A DNA stretch of 64,000 nt, from the NCBI GenBank assembly GCA_029243165.1, contig JAQWSN010000014.1, forward strand, positions 20,028 to 84,027, given 5' to 3'. A model generated the notes under the pieces. That model was given only the letters and a program-made list of their open reading frames with translations. It was not told the origin of the DNA and did not search any database. Of the stretch, positions 27,253-36,162 are shown one piece after another; within the stretch, counting starts at the first letter, position 1, and every line of letters begins with the position of its first letter. The DNA is from Flavobacteriaceae bacterium (GTDB lineage Bacteria > Bacteroidota > Bacteroidia > Flavobacteriales > Flavobacteriaceae). Made by a program: the position numbers and the translations under genes.

Positions 27253-27618
27253 ATGAGTACATTTTCAATCTTTATCGTCCTAATCATCGCAGTGTGTTTT
27301 TTACTTGTTTTAGTTGTCATGGTACAAAATCCTAAGGGCGGGGGACTCTCCTCTTCTTTTGGTGGTGGTTCACAACAAGTAGGAGGAGTTCAAAAAACTT
27401 CTGACTTTTTGGACCGAAGTACATGGATTCTCGCTAGTTTGCTCCTAGTACTAATTTTAATTTCAAACGTAACATTAAATTCAGGTGGAGCAAACCAAGA
27501 CTCAAAACTGTTACAAGACGGGGCCATAGAACAAACCATTCCTGAGACAATTCCTGAAAACCAAGAAGTTGTACCTGAAGGGAATACCGAAATTCCAGAA
27601 TTACCAACTTCCGACTAA
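27253..27618 (+). CDS. secG: Protein translocase subunit SecG
   Basis: The 121-residue inner-membrane protein has two transmembrane helices (about 3-24 and 56-76) joined by the conserved loop with VMVQNPKGGGLSSSFGG, the SecG signature. It assists SecYE in preprotein export. The C-terminal tail is long and acidic with repeated PE (ETIPENQEVVPEG), as often in Bacteroidota. It is the last gene of the miaB-to-secG run; 121 bp of regulatory sequence separates it from groES. Confidence 0.93.
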   Translation: MSTFSIFIVLIIAVCFLLVLVVMVQNPKGGGLSSSFGGGSQQVGGVQKTSDFLDRSTWILASLLLVLILISNVTLNSGGANQDSKLLQDGAIEQTIPETIPENQEVVPEGNTEIPELPTSD

Positions 27619-27649
27619 GACTAACCAGAAATCTTCCGTCTAATTATTA

Positions 27650-27710
27650 CTGACACGCTGACACCAAAAAGTACAACTTGTCATACACTTTTTATGTGGC
27701 ACGGTTTCTG
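27650..27710 (+). promoter_or_regulatory. groESL regulatory region: tandem repeat, nested palindromes and sigma-54-like promoter
   Basis: From left to right: a tandem repeat CTGACACG/CTGACACC (27650-27665); an inverted repeat AAAAAGT...ACTTTTT (27666-27672 and 27687-27693) enclosing ACAA-C-TTGT (27673-27681); and TGGCACGGTTTCTG (27697-27710), which has a perfect sigma-54 -24 element (TGGCACG) and a -12 element reading CTGAA instead of TTGCW. The ATG of groES is 30 bp downstream. No TAnnTTTG element is present in the gap. Confidence 0.45.
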
Positions 27711-27739
27711 AAAAATAAATTCAAAACAAAAAATCAATC

Positions 27740-28018
27740 ATGAGTAAAATAAGTATTAAGCCTTTAGCAGATCGTGTTCTAGTAGAACCCGCTGCTGCCG
27801 AGACCAAAACTTCTTCTGGTATCTTCATCCCAGATACAGCGAAAGAAAAACCTCAAAAAGGAACTGTAGTCGCAATCGGAAGTGGAACAAAAGACAACCC
27901 TATCACTGTTGCAGTAGGCGACAGCGTTTTGTACGGTAAATACGCTGGAACTGAACTACAACACGAGGGTAAAGATTACCTAATCATGAAAGAAAGCGAC
28001 ATTTTAGCAATTGTCTAA
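27740..28018 (+). CDS. groS: Co-chaperonin GroES
   Basis: The 92-residue co-chaperonin caps the GroEL ring. It has the N-terminal [12 protein letters not shown] and the mobile loop region ([19 protein letters not shown]), then GTVVAIGSG and the C-terminal ILAIV. Length is normal. It is 22 bp upstream of groEL and clearly in one operon. The promoter region is atypical for the phylum (see 27650-27710). Confidence 0.98.
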   Translation: MSKISIKPLADRVLVEPAAAETKTSSGIFIPDTAKEKPQKGTVVAIGSGTKDNPITVAVGDSVLYGKYAGTELQHEGKDYLIMKESDILAIV

Positions 28019-28040
28019 ATCATTTAAAAATTAAAACACA

Positions 28041-29672
28041 ATGGCAAAAAAAATAGAATTTGATATTGAAGCAAGAGATGGCATCAAACGCGGTGTTGAT
28101 GCACTTGCCAATGCAGTAAAAGTAACCTTAGGACCTAAAGGTCGTAATGTTATTATTGGAAAAGCTTTTGGAGCCCCACAAGTCACGAAAGATGGAGTTA
28201 CAGTAGCTAAAGAAATTGAATTAGAAGATGCTCTTGAAAATATGGGAGCTCAAATGGTTAAAGAAGTTGCTTCTAAAACCAACGACCTTGCTGGAGATGG
28301 AACAACCACAGCAACTATTCTAGCACAAGCCATCGTAAAAGAAGGTCTTAAAAATGTAGCTGCCGGAGCCAATCCTTTGGATCTTAAGAGAGGAATTGAC
28401 AAGGCTGTTGAAGCCATTGTTGAAACCCTGGGCGAACAAGCTGTTGCAGTAGGTGATTCTTCAGAAAAAATCAATCAAGTTGCAAGTATTTCTGCAAATA
28501 ATGATTCTACCATAGGAGGCCTTATCACAGAAGCTTTTGAAAAAGTGGGCAAAGAAGGAGTCATTACTGTTGAAGAAGCAAAAGGAACCGATACTTATGT
28601 TGACGTAGTAGAAGGAATGCAATTTGACCGTGGATACCTCTCTCCTTATTTCGTTACAGATTCAGAAAAAATGGAAGCTGATCTTGAAACCCCTTACATC
28701 CTTTTGTATGACAAAAAGATCTCTACGATGAAGGATTTACTTCCTGTTCTTGAACCCGTAGCACAAACAGGGAAACCTCTTTTAGTAATCGCAGAAGATG
28801 TTGATGGCGAAGCTTTGGCAACACTTGTTGTAAATAAACTTCGTGGAGCATTGAAAATTGCAGCAGTAAAAGCTCCTGGTTTTGGAGACCGAAGAAAAGC
28901 AATGTTAGAAGACATTGCCATCCTAACGGGGGGTACTGTAATTTCAGAAGAAAGAGGATTTACCCTTGAAAATACAACTCTTGAAATGCTCGGAACAGCT
29001 GAAAAAGTGACTATCGATAAAGACAATACTACCGTGGTAAATGGTAACGGTTCCGGCGACGATATCCAGGCAAGAGTCAGTCAGATTAAAGCTCAAATTG
29101 AGTCAACAACCTCTGACTACGACAAAGAGAAACTTCAAGAACGTCTTGCAAAACTCTCTGGAGGAGTTGCTGTACTTTATGTAGGTGCGCCTTCAGAAGT
29201 TGAAATGAAAGAAAAGAAAGATCGTGTGGATGATGCACTTCACGCTACCCGAGCCGCTGTTGAAGAGGGTATTGTAGCTGGAGGTGGAGTTGCTCTTCTC
29301 AATGCTAAAAAAGTTTTAGATCAACTTAAATCTGAAAATGCTGACGAAGCCACAGGTATCCAAATCATCAACAAAGCTGTTGAATCGCCGTTGCGTACCA
29401 TCGTAGAAAACTCTGGAGGAGAAGGCTCTGTTGTTGTTTCCAAAGTAGCTGAAGGTAAAGATAACTTCGGTTACAATGCTAAAGAAGGTTCTTATGTTGA
29501 CATGCTGAAAGAAGGAATCATTGATCCTAAAAAAGTAACTCGTGTGGCCTTGGAAAATGCGGCCTCAGTTTCAGGTATGATTCTCACTACAGAATGTGCA
29601 TTAATTGATATTAAAGAAGAGGCTCCAGCTCCCCCACCAATGGGCGGCGGCGGAATGCCCGGAATGATGTAA
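28041..29672 (+). CDS. groL: Chaperonin GroEL
   Basis: The 543-residue chaperonin forms the 14-mer ATP-dependent folding chamber. It has [11 protein letters not shown] and the nucleotide-binding [13 protein letters not shown], the apical-domain segment [12 protein letters not shown], and the flexible C-terminal Gly/Met tail ending GGMPGMM. Full length with no unusual residues noted. A perfect terminator follows 20 bp after the stop. Confidence 0.98.
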   Translation: MAKKIEFDIEARDGIKRGVDALANAVKVTLGPKGRNVIIGKAFGAPQVTKDGVTVAKEIELEDALENMGAQMVKEVASKTNDLAGDGTTTATILAQAIVKEGLKNVAAGANPLDLKRGIDKAVEAIVETLGEQAVAVGDSSEKINQVASISANNDSTIGGLITEAFEKVGKEGVITVEEAKGTDTYVDVVEGMQFDRGYLSPYFVTDSEKMEADLETPYILLYDKKISTMKDLLPVLEPVAQTGKPLLVIAEDVDGEALATLVVNKLRGALKIAAVKAPGFGDRRKAMLEDIAILTGGTVISEERGFTLENTTLEMLGTAEKVTIDKDNTTVVNGNGSGDDIQARVSQIKAQIESTTSDYDKEKLQERLAKLSGGVAVLYVGAPSEVEMKEKKDRVDDALHATRAAVEEGIVAGGGVALLNAKKVLDQLKSENADEATGIQIINKAVESPLRTIVENSGGEGSVVVSKVAEGKDNFGYNAKEGSYVDMLKEGIIDPKKVTRVALENAASVSGMILTTECALIDIKEEAPAPPPMGGGGMPGMM

Positions 29673-29691
29673 AATTCATTTTCGATCAAAT

Positions 29692-29719
29692 AAAAGGCTG
29701 CCCATGGGCAGCCTTTTTT
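29692..29719 (+). terminator. Terminator of groESL
   Basis: AAAAGGCTGCCC (29692-29703) and GGGCAGCCTTTT (29706-29717) pair perfectly around CATG and are followed by T residues to 29719. Confidence 0.93.
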
Positions 29720-29766
29720 GATTTCATTAAAATTTAATATCTTTAAAGGAACCTAATCTTATTATC

Positions 29767-30135
29767 ATGACAAAAAAAATTTTACTTTCTGGTATTGTAG
29801 GCACCATCGTTTATTATCTTTTAGGATGGTTGGTCTACGGATTCATCCTCCCTGAAAAATCAACAGGCGAAGAGTCCATGTTATTTATTTTTCTAGGATG
29901 CTTGTTTTACGCATTCCTTATTGCTTATGTTTTTTGCAAATTGGCGCAGCTAACCAGTTTTAAAACAGGGTTTACCGCAGGACTCGTTATGGGAATTCTT
30001 TATGCAATGGTCTGGTATTTCTTTATGAATTGGGAATTCAAACCCATGGCTATTATTGAAGAAATTATCATCGGTGGTCTGATGACTGCAGTTCTCGGAG
30101 GGGCTGTTGCTTATGTAAATGGAAAAGTTGGATGA
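29767..30135 (+). CDS. Small four-helix membrane protein, unknown function
   Basis: The 122-residue protein has four hydrophobic helices (about 5-27, 38-58, 68-90, 97-118) with little between them. The pattern (GIVGTIVYYLLGWLVYG at the start, FKTGFTAGLVMGILYA in the middle) resembles small DUF1761-like membrane proteins of Bacteroidota, but I am not sure of the family. It stands alone between the groESL terminator and a bidirectional terminator, so it is probably its own transcript. Confidence 0.75.
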   Translation: MTKKILLSGIVGTIVYYLLGWLVYGFILPEKSTGEESMLFIFLGCLFYAFLIAYVFCKLAQLTSFKTGFTAGLVMGILYAMVWYFFMNWEFKPMAIIEEIIIGGLMTAVLGGAVAYVNGKVG

Positions 30136-30142
30136 AAATTGT

Positions 30143-30170
30143 AAAGGCGGATCCTTTCTGATCCGCCTTT
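30143..30170. terminator. Bidirectional terminator
   Basis: AAAGGCGGAT (30143-30152) and ATCCGCCTTT (30161-30170) form a perfect 10-bp stem with an 8-nt loop, between two convergent genes ending at 30135 and 30178. A and T runs flank both sides. Confidence 0.85.
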
Positions 30171-30177
30171 ATTTAAA

Positions 30178-30528
30178 CTAATCCTTCTTCTCCCGATTAT
30201 ACAAACAACACATAGGAAGTTTGTCATAAACAGCATCTGGCGCTTTTGCCATAGGGGTATCGTGCCCCGCATTTGCTATGGCTTTTTGAAGTGTTTCAGT
30301 ACTTGCCTTGTTTGGGTCGTGTAGTACCGAAATAATATTGGAGGGGATATCCCAAGTTGCCATTTTTACTCCTTTTACTGAAAAAGCCGCTTTTTCTATC
30401 CGCTTTTTACACATCTCACAATTCCCGTTTACTTCAAAAGAGATTTTGGTATTCTTTTTCTGTTTTTCTTGAGCCATTACTCCCATGGGCAAGGTCAGCA
30501 TAAGTACTAAAATTAATTTTTTCATCAT
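30178..30528 (-). CDS. Secreted heavy-metal-associated (HMA) domain protein
   Basis: The 116-residue protein has a signal peptide (LILVLMLTLPMGVMAQ) and then a single HMA ferredoxin-like domain with the metal-binding CxxC in NGNCEMCKKRIEKAA. The C-terminus adds a Cys pair (MCCLYN). It is probably a periplasmic copper- or other soft-metal-binding protein. It is the last gene of the minus-strand metal cluster, 15 bp after the TonB receptor gene. The metal is inferred from the family. Confidence 0.88.
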   Translation of the reverse strand: MMKKLILVLMLTLPMGVMAQEKQKKNTKISFEVNGNCEMCKKRIEKAAFSVKGVKMATWDIPSNIISVLHDPNKASTETLQKAIANAGHDTPMAKAPDAVYDKLPMCCLYNREKKD

Positions 30529-30543
30529 TGTTTTTTTTTAAAA

Positions 30544-32772
30544 TTATAAATTCCATCTCAATCCGGCATAAATCATGCGTCCAAATATTGGTGCATAGAT
30601 TTGTGCTGTATCAAAATCTGCACCAAAAGGGTTCTCTGAACCGATAATCGGATTGATTTGCGTGTAGTTTCCAAAATTCTCCAACCCAGCATAGATTTCG
30701 AAATTTGTTTGTAACGCTCGGGTGAGTTGACTGTTCCAAATTCCGTAAGAGGGAGAATATGACCCATTGACATCTCTAGAAGTTGAAACAAGTCGTTGTT
30801 TTCCAACAGCATGATAGGTCAAATCCCAACGCCACTGCGATCCTTTTGCTTTGCGTTCAGACTCCCAACCCATATTGGCAAAAAATCGATTTTGAGCTTG
30901 TAATGGCCGCTGTAAAAACCCAGAATCATAAGTTGTCTTTACATCGTAATTTTTGTAGGCAAAACGAAAACTCAAAGCCTTTACTGGGGCATAATCTATC
31001 GCCAATTGAAAACTGTTCGCTCGGCTAGGGCCTTCCAAATTGTAAAATGATATTTGGTGTTTTTGTTCCCAATCCACTACTACTTGATCGGTAAAATTCG
31101 TAATGTAATAATCGGCTGTAATGTCTCCACTTCCATTCCCTAAATTAAAAAGCTGACGAATACTGATTCCATAATTCCACGCTTTTTCAGGATTTAAACC
31201 GTAAATAGTTCCTCCATTTTGAATGATCGAAATGACTCGGTTTGTTCCAAATAAAGTTTGATTTTCAGCAAAAATATTCGCTGCTTTTCGTCCACTACCA
31301 ATTGAGGCTCGCAAAATTGTTTTAGGGTCAGGCAAAAAACGTGCATGGATTCTTGGGGTTACAAACGTTCCAAGGTTGTTGTGAATGTCTGTGCGTATTC
31401 CTCCTACCAAACTAAAATTGTCTAGATTATCATAACTGTACTCAAAAAATCCAGCGATCGAACGATCGGTTCGACTAAAATAAAACTGATCAACCGTCTC
31501 GAAATAGTTATCGTATGCGACATTGATTCCCGCTTTAAACTTATTTTTGGTATTCCCAATAATCGAATTAAACAAAACGTTTACATACAAACTTTCTTGA
31601 TCAATTTCATAAATCCTTGTCCCGTAATAAGCCTCTTGTGAGTGCTTGCTGTAGGCCGATTGGAAACCAAAACTCTGATAAGGAATCTCAGGAAAAACAT
31701 AACCTACTTTTAAGGATGCATCCAAACGTTGTGTTTTGATTTCACTCCCCCAAATTGAATTTGAATTTCGGTCTAGATTAGGATCATAACCCAATGATCC
31801 GATTTGTTTTTGATCGTCCATCCAACGAATACTCCCAAAACCAACCCAGCCCTTTTCAGCATCAATGTATTGCCAACGATTCAAAAAATTAACTTGTTTT
31901 GCTAAAGGAACATCTAGAAAAGAATCTCCATTTTGATCCATCGACTGAGTTCGTTGATTGCCATGCAAAAATAAACCTGTACTCCATTTCTCATTCCATT
32001 TTTTATTGCCTTGAAGATTCATTTCTTGCCTCCCATTGGCCGAGGTAAATAGATTTAAAAATAAGGGGACATCCGTAAACGGTTTTTTTATTTCCGTATT
32101 GATTTGACCTGCAATACTTTCAAAACCGTTTACTACACTCCCTGCCCCTTTGGTAATTTGAATACTTTCAATCCAGGTTCCTGGAGTAAAGGTTAACCCA
32201 TAAGCCTGAGAAGCGCCTCGAACCATGGGAATATTTTCCTCAGAAATAAGCAAATATGGACTGGTTAATCCTAACATTTTTATCTGTTTGGTTCCTGTCA
32301 AAGCATCCGAAAAATTAACATCTATGGAAGGGTTGGTCTCAAAACTTTCAGACAAATTACAACAGGCTGCTTTTAATAATTCCGCACTGTTGACATTAAC
32401 AATGTTTTGCGCTTCCAAATACGATTTTTGAATGGCCTTACGCCTTTGGGTAAGTGTAACTTCATCTAAAGACTCTGCTTCTGAAGAGGTCAAAAGATGC
32501 GTGATTGTTTTTTGGCCTCGTATGCGGAGGGTGTCTGTCTTAAAACCAAGAAAACTGATGACCAATTGATCCGTTGATTTTTGAAAGGCTAATTTAAAAT
32601 AACCTTTTTCATTGGTAGTGGCACCCACTTGGGTATCCAACCAATAAATACTTGCCCCTTCTAGCGGGATGTCTTTGGACCCTTCCTTGGTTAGAACGGT
32701 TCCTTCAAGTGTCTCCTGTGCATAGCCCAAAAGACAACTAATACTCAATAATAATAATAAGATGGATTTCAT
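30544..32772 (-). CDS. TonB-dependent receptor of the metal cluster
   Basis: The 742-residue outer-membrane receptor has a signal peptide (LLLLLSISCLLGYAQ), a CarboxypepD_reg-like beta domain (about 20-105, GATTNEKGYFKLAF), a plug domain (about 125-230) and a beta barrel ending in an aromatic residue pair plus Leu (LRWNL). The plug begins with a Cys pair in LKAACCNLSESFETNP, a feature I associate with receptors next to HMA and HYC_CC_PP genes. No SusD partner is present, so glycan uptake is unlikely; transport or sensing of a metal complex is inferred from the neighbours. Confidence 0.9.
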   Translation of the reverse strand: MKSILLLLLSISCLLGYAQETLEGTVLTKEGSKDIPLEGASIYWLDTQVGATTNEKGYFKLAFQKSTDQLVISFLGFKTDTLRIRGQKTITHLLTSSEAESLDEVTLTQRRKAIQKSYLEAQNIVNVNSAELLKAACCNLSESFETNPSIDVNFSDALTGTKQIKMLGLTSPYLLISEENIPMVRGASQAYGLTFTPGTWIESIQITKGAGSVVNGFESIAGQINTEIKKPFTDVPLFLNLFTSANGRQEMNLQGNKKWNEKWSTGLFLHGNQRTQSMDQNGDSFLDVPLAKQVNFLNRWQYIDAEKGWVGFGSIRWMDDQKQIGSLGYDPNLDRNSNSIWGSEIKTQRLDASLKVGYVFPEIPYQSFGFQSAYSKHSQEAYYGTRIYEIDQESLYVNVLFNSIIGNTKNKFKAGINVAYDNYFETVDQFYFSRTDRSIAGFFEYSYDNLDNFSLVGGIRTDIHNNLGTFVTPRIHARFLPDPKTILRASIGSGRKAANIFAENQTLFGTNRVISIIQNGGTIYGLNPEKAWNYGISIRQLFNLGNGSGDITADYYITNFTDQVVVDWEQKHQISFYNLEGPSRANSFQLAIDYAPVKALSFRFAYKNYDVKTTYDSGFLQRPLQAQNRFFANMGWESERKAKGSQWRWDLTYHAVGKQRLVSTSRDVNGSYSPSYGIWNSQLTRALQTNFEIYAGLENFGNYTQINPIIGSENPFGADFDTAQIYAPIFGRMIYAGLRWNL

Positions 32773-32822
32773 TTGTTGTTGTTTTGATTAGATAGAAATT
32801 TAGAGCGTGTACTAAAATTCAA

Positions 32823-33242
32823 CTAACCGTAAACAACAAAAGAGTGATTTAATAAATAGATTTTATTTTTCCTCGGAGGGGGTGGAACCCATTTGAGAAG
32901 TACCCCTTGATTTGAAATCGAAACCTTTAGGAGTTCAAAACTTTTACTAGGAACAACCGCATTTACACTCAATGAAGTTAATCTCGAATCACTTTCAAAC
33001 TTTTGAGGTTCGTGATTTTGAAAAAGAAGGGTATCGTCATTACAACAAGAAGTCTTTGTAAAGCTTGTAGTCTCAGGAAATTTTTCGTTTTCTTCCATCT
33101 CCATCCCACAATTAGAAGGATGAGAGGCTAAAGAGATTGCAGCAATCTGAGAACCACAATAATGAACATTCAATGCAAAGCCCACTCGAGTACCCAAAAT
33201 CATTAAGGCAAGAATAAGACTACTAAATTGTTTTTTATTCAT
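32823..33242 (-). CDS. HYC_CC_PP family protein
   Basis: The 139-residue exported protein has a signal peptide followed by the triad that names the family: NVHYCG near residue 27, TSCCND near residue 65, and PPPPRK near residue 120. Such proteins usually sit beside metal-binding and TonB receptor genes in Bacteroidota, as here, between the HMA-MauE-like gene and the receptor. The Cys and His residues suggest metal binding at the outer face of the inner membrane or in the periplasm, but no biochemical role is known to me. Confidence 0.82.
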   Translation of the reverse strand: MNKKQFSSLILALMILGTRVGFALNVHYCGSQIAAISLASHPSNCGMEMEENEKFPETTSFTKTSCCNDDTLLFQNHEPQKFESDSRLTSLSVNAVVPSKSFELLKVSISNQGVLLKWVPPPPRKNKIYLLNHSFVVYG

Positions 33243-33260
33243 GATGCAAATTTACAATTT

Positions 33261-33980
33261 TTATAAAACATAGCCTAAAATCAAAATACAAGACATGATG
33301 ATCATGATTCCATTTTCGATCAAAGTAGCTTCGGTCATTGGAAGTTTTAAGGCGGTTCCTAGACACGCACACTGAATGGCAGATTTGTTTAAAAGGGAAT
33401 TCAAAACGCCATAAGTGGTGCTTGATAAAATAATTAGCGTAACCACTAGAACTAAGGGAAGTTGCCAGGATAATAAAAATGCAATCCCGAGGGCAGTCTC
33501 AAGAAAAGGATAGCATTTCGCATAAAAAAGACTCCTCCTTGCAAGAGGATCATACCTTGCGAACGAAGCAGGAAAGCCCCTGTAGTCTAAAAATTTGAAG
33601 AAGCTAAATGTGATAAAAAACAAACCCATGAAATACAACATCATTTGATCGGCACTGGCTCCAGTCAAATAGGATAAAAATAATGTCCCAGAAATCAAAT
33701 AGCCAAAAATCAGAAAAAGAGGAAACAATGCTTTTAACTTTGATTCAACTTGCTGATCCGCTTCGGATGACATTTTCTCAAAGTTTGAAATTTGATATTT
33801 TTTTCCCAAAATTTCACTTAAATAGTTCAAAGGGATCTGATTATCTACTTTTAGAATAACTTTTCCAGTTTCCAAGGAAACCTCAGCTTCAAAAACCCCC
33901 TCAATGGAATTTAATTTTCCCATGACTCCCTCCCTGCAGTTTTGGCAAGTCATGCCCTGAATATGCAATTGTTGTTCCAT
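33261..33980 (-). CDS. HMA domain fused to a MauE/DoxX-like membrane domain
   Basis: The 239-residue protein starts with an HMA domain (about 1-66) holding CxxC in GMTCQNCREGV, followed by four to five transmembrane helices (about 85-235) of the MauE/DoxX type; one loop contains QCACLGTALKLPMT, the Cys pair typical of MauE-like proteins. It probably passes a metal ion or thiol redox state across the inner membrane. It is the first gene of the metal cluster and has a consensus promoter at 34048-34078. The product of a fusion is seen directly; the function is inferred. Confidence 0.85.
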   Translation of the reverse strand: MEQQLHIQGMTCQNCREGVMGKLNSIEGVFEAEVSLETGKVILKVDNQIPLNYLSEILGKKYQISNFEKMSSEADQQVESKLKALFPLFLIFGYLISGTLFLSYLTGASADQMMLYFMGLFFITFSFFKFLDYRGFPASFARYDPLARRSLFYAKCYPFLETALGIAFLLSWQLPLVLVVTLIILSSTTYGVLNSLLNKSAIQCACLGTALKLPMTEATLIENGIMIIMSCILILGYVL

Positions 33981-34047
33981 AATTTTTTTTCAAAAATCTT
34001 AAATTTTAAGCAGTTTTAAGTAGCTATTGAGTTAAATGTTAGTTAAA

Positions 34048-34078
34048 CAAAAATAGGCATGTGAAATCTCAAAACAAA
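34048..34078 (-). promoter_or_regulatory. Promoter of the metal cluster
   Basis: On the minus strand TTTG (34078-34075), 19 bp and TATTTTTG (34055-34048) match the Bacteroidota consensus exactly. The first gene starts about 68 bp downstream at 33980. Confidence 0.75.
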
Positions 34079-34112
34079 TTGCTCGTATTGAGCGATTTAA
34101 TACTTACTTTTG
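34079..34112 (+). promoter_or_regulatory. Promoter of the GAF/purH transcript, abutting the divergent promoter
   Basis: TTG (34079-34081), 23 bp and TACTTTTG (34105-34112) form a near-consensus promoter whose -33 element touches that of the divergent metal-cluster promoter. The ATG at 34119 is only 6 bp after the -7 element, so the message may be leaderless. Confidence 0.5.
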
Positions 34113-34118
34113 TCACCT

Positions 34119-34604
34119 ATGAGCACAGCTGATCACGCAGAAATTTTACAACAAATCTCAAAACTCCTCAAAAAGGAGTATAGCTCAGTTCAGCGCGGCT
34201 TAAATTCTATCTGCGACCACCTAAAAAATAATCTAAAAGCCTACGATTGGGTTGGGTTCTATTTTTCAGATTTTGAAAATCAGATGCTTCACCTGAAAGC
34301 CTTCAGCGGAACTCCAACAGAACACACTTCCATTCCGTTTGGAAAGGGAATTTGTGGTCAAGTTGCCCTTTCTAACGAAAATTTTGTAGTGCCCGATGTC
34401 AAGGCACAAGATAATTACATTGCATGCAGTGTTGATGTCCGTTCCGAGCTTGTAGTGCCTCTTTTTTTAGAAGACAAAAACATTGGTCAAATTGATATTG
34501 ATTCCAAAACCCCTAATCCTTTTTCTAAAGAAGATGAAGAACTTTTAAGTTCCGTATGTAAACTGGTTTCTGCTACCTACGGCAATTTATTAAAACAACT
34601 TTAA
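34119..34604 (+). CDS. GAF domain protein, free methionine-(R)-sulfoxide reductase-like
   Basis: The 161-residue cytoplasmic protein is one GAF domain. It carries GKGICGQVA and YIACSVDVRSELVVPL, which line up with the Cys84 and Cys118 regions of E. coli fRMsr (MsrC); the third Cys of the E. coli enzyme is not obvious. Reduction of free Met-R-sulfoxide is therefore likely but not certain. The ATG at 34119 is preferred over TTG at 34110, which overlaps the promoter -7 element. purH starts 4 bp after its stop, so the two are co-transcribed. Confidence 0.82.
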   Translation: MSTADHAEILQQISKLLKKEYSSVQRGLNSICDHLKNNLKAYDWVGFYFSDFENQMLHLKAFSGTPTEHTSIPFGKGICGQVALSNENFVVPDVKAQDNYIACSVDVRSELVVPLFLEDKNIGQIDIDSKTPNPFSKEDEELLSSVCKLVSATYGNLLKQL

Positions 34605-34608
34605 AGCT

Positions 34609-36132
34609 ATGAATCAAAAAAAAATTAAAACGGCTCTCATATCCGTTTTCGATAAAACAGGATTAGAACCCTTAATCGAAATACTTGTTGCAAACGGGGT
34701 TCAATTGTATTCTACAGGAGGTACCGAAAAATTTATTCGTGACTTGGGTCATAGTGTTAATGCAGTTGAAGATCTTACTGGGTATCCCTCAATTTTGGGA
34801 GGACGAGTGAAAACATTGCATCCTAAAGTTTTTGGCGGAATATTAAATCGAAGCCATGTAGAGAGCGATCAGTCGGAATTGGAACAATTTGAGATTCCTG
34901 CATTGGACTTAATTGTTGTTGATCTTTATCCTTTTGAAAAAACAGTTGCGGGAAATGCAACAGAAAGTGAAATCATTGAAAAAATAGACATTGGAGGAAT
35001 TGCTTTGATCCGAGCGACAGCCAAAAATTTTAACGATGTATTTTGTATTTCAAACAAAGAAGACTACGCTTCTTTCATTGAGGTGTATCAGGCTTCTGAA
35101 GGTGCTCCGGATCTGGAAAAAAGAAAGGAATTTGCCGTTAAAGCCTTTCACACTTCTTCCCATTACGACTCCGCAATTTTCAACCATTTTGATACCAGTA
35201 ATGCACGTTTAAAACTAAGCGTAGGAGAATCAAAAATTCTACGATATGGTGAAAATCCGCATCAACAAGGACGTTTTTTTGGGGCTCTTGATGAACTGCT
35301 AGAGCAGGTTCACGGAAAGGCAATCTCTTACAACAACCTTTTGGATATTGATGCTGCAGTAAATCTAATGCTTGAATTTTACGATGGCAAACCCGCTTTT
35401 GGTATTTTAAAGCACAACAATGCCTGTGGTTTTGCAGTAAGAAATTCATTAGCCCAAGCTTACAGCGATGCTCTTGCAGCTGATCCTGTTTCCGCCTTCG
35501 GAGGGGTTTTAATTTGCAATAAAGTTCTAGATCTGAATACAGCAGAAGCAATACATCAACTTTTTTGTGAAGTTGTCATTGCGCCAGACTATGAACCCGA
35601 AGCACTCGAATTACTAAAAAAGAAGAAAAATCGAATTTTGTTAGTCCAGAAAGAAACTTCTTTAGCTAACCAGACGGTCCGAACTTGTCTGAACGGTTAT
35701 CTTGTTCAGGATAAAGATGCCAAAACAGACACAAAAGAAGACCTTACAACCGTTACCAAAATTGCACCTTCTTCTGCTGAAATTGATGATTTGATCTTTG
35801 CCTCAAAAATATGTAAGCACACCAAGTCTAATACCATCATTTTAGCTAAAAACCAACAACTGCTCGCGTCCGGTACAGGACAAACCTCTAGGGTTGATGC
35901 CCTTCACCAATCCATTAACAAAGCCAAGAGTTTTGGTTTTGAATTGGATGCTGCTGTAATGGCAAGTGATGCCTTTTTCCCTTTTCCTGACTGTGTTGAA
36001 ATAGCAAATAACGAAGGGGTCAAAGCGGTTATTCAACCGGGTGGGTCCATTAAAGATCAAGACTCCATTTCCTATTGTGATAAACATAAAATGACAATGG
36101 TTTTTACAGGAGTACGTCACTTTAAACATTAA
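34609..36132 (+). CDS. purH: Bifunctional AICAR formyltransferase / IMP cyclohydrolase
   Basis: The 507-residue enzyme carries out the last two steps of purine synthesis. Residues 1-190 are the MGS-like IMP cyclohydrolase domain (ALISVFDKTGLEPL, LYSTGGTEKFIRD, LGGRVKTLHPKVFGGIL); the rest is AICAR transformylase with YGENPHQQG, LKHNNACG and the C-terminal FPFPDCVE...QPGGSIKDQDSI. It is slightly shorter than E. coli PurH (529) but all motifs are there. It follows the GAF gene and precedes mreB by 30 bp. Confidence 0.98.
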   Translation: MNQKKIKTALISVFDKTGLEPLIEILVANGVQLYSTGGTEKFIRDLGHSVNAVEDLTGYPSILGGRVKTLHPKVFGGILNRSHVESDQSELEQFEIPALDLIVVDLYPFEKTVAGNATESEIIEKIDIGGIALIRATAKNFNDVFCISNKEDYASFIEVYQASEGAPDLEKRKEFAVKAFHTSSHYDSAIFNHFDTSNARLKLSVGESKILRYGENPHQQGRFFGALDELLEQVHGKAISYNNLLDIDAAVNLMLEFYDGKPAFGILKHNNACGFAVRNSLAQAYSDALAADPVSAFGGVLICNKVLDLNTAEAIHQLFCEVVIAPDYEPEALELLKKKKNRILLVQKETSLANQTVRTCLNGYLVQDKDAKTDTKEDLTTVTKIAPSSAEIDDLIFASKICKHTKSNTIILAKNQQLLASGTGQTSRVDALHQSINKAKSFGFELDAAVMASDAFFPFPDCVEIANNEGVKAVIQPGGSIKDQDSISYCDKHKMTMVFTGVRHFKH

Positions 36133-36162
36133 TTCATAATTTTATAAAATACAATATCAAAA

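Noticed and set aside
28250..29026. Minus-strand ORFs over groEL
   Set aside because: Shadows of a conserved gene with Ser/Ala-rich, low-information translations.
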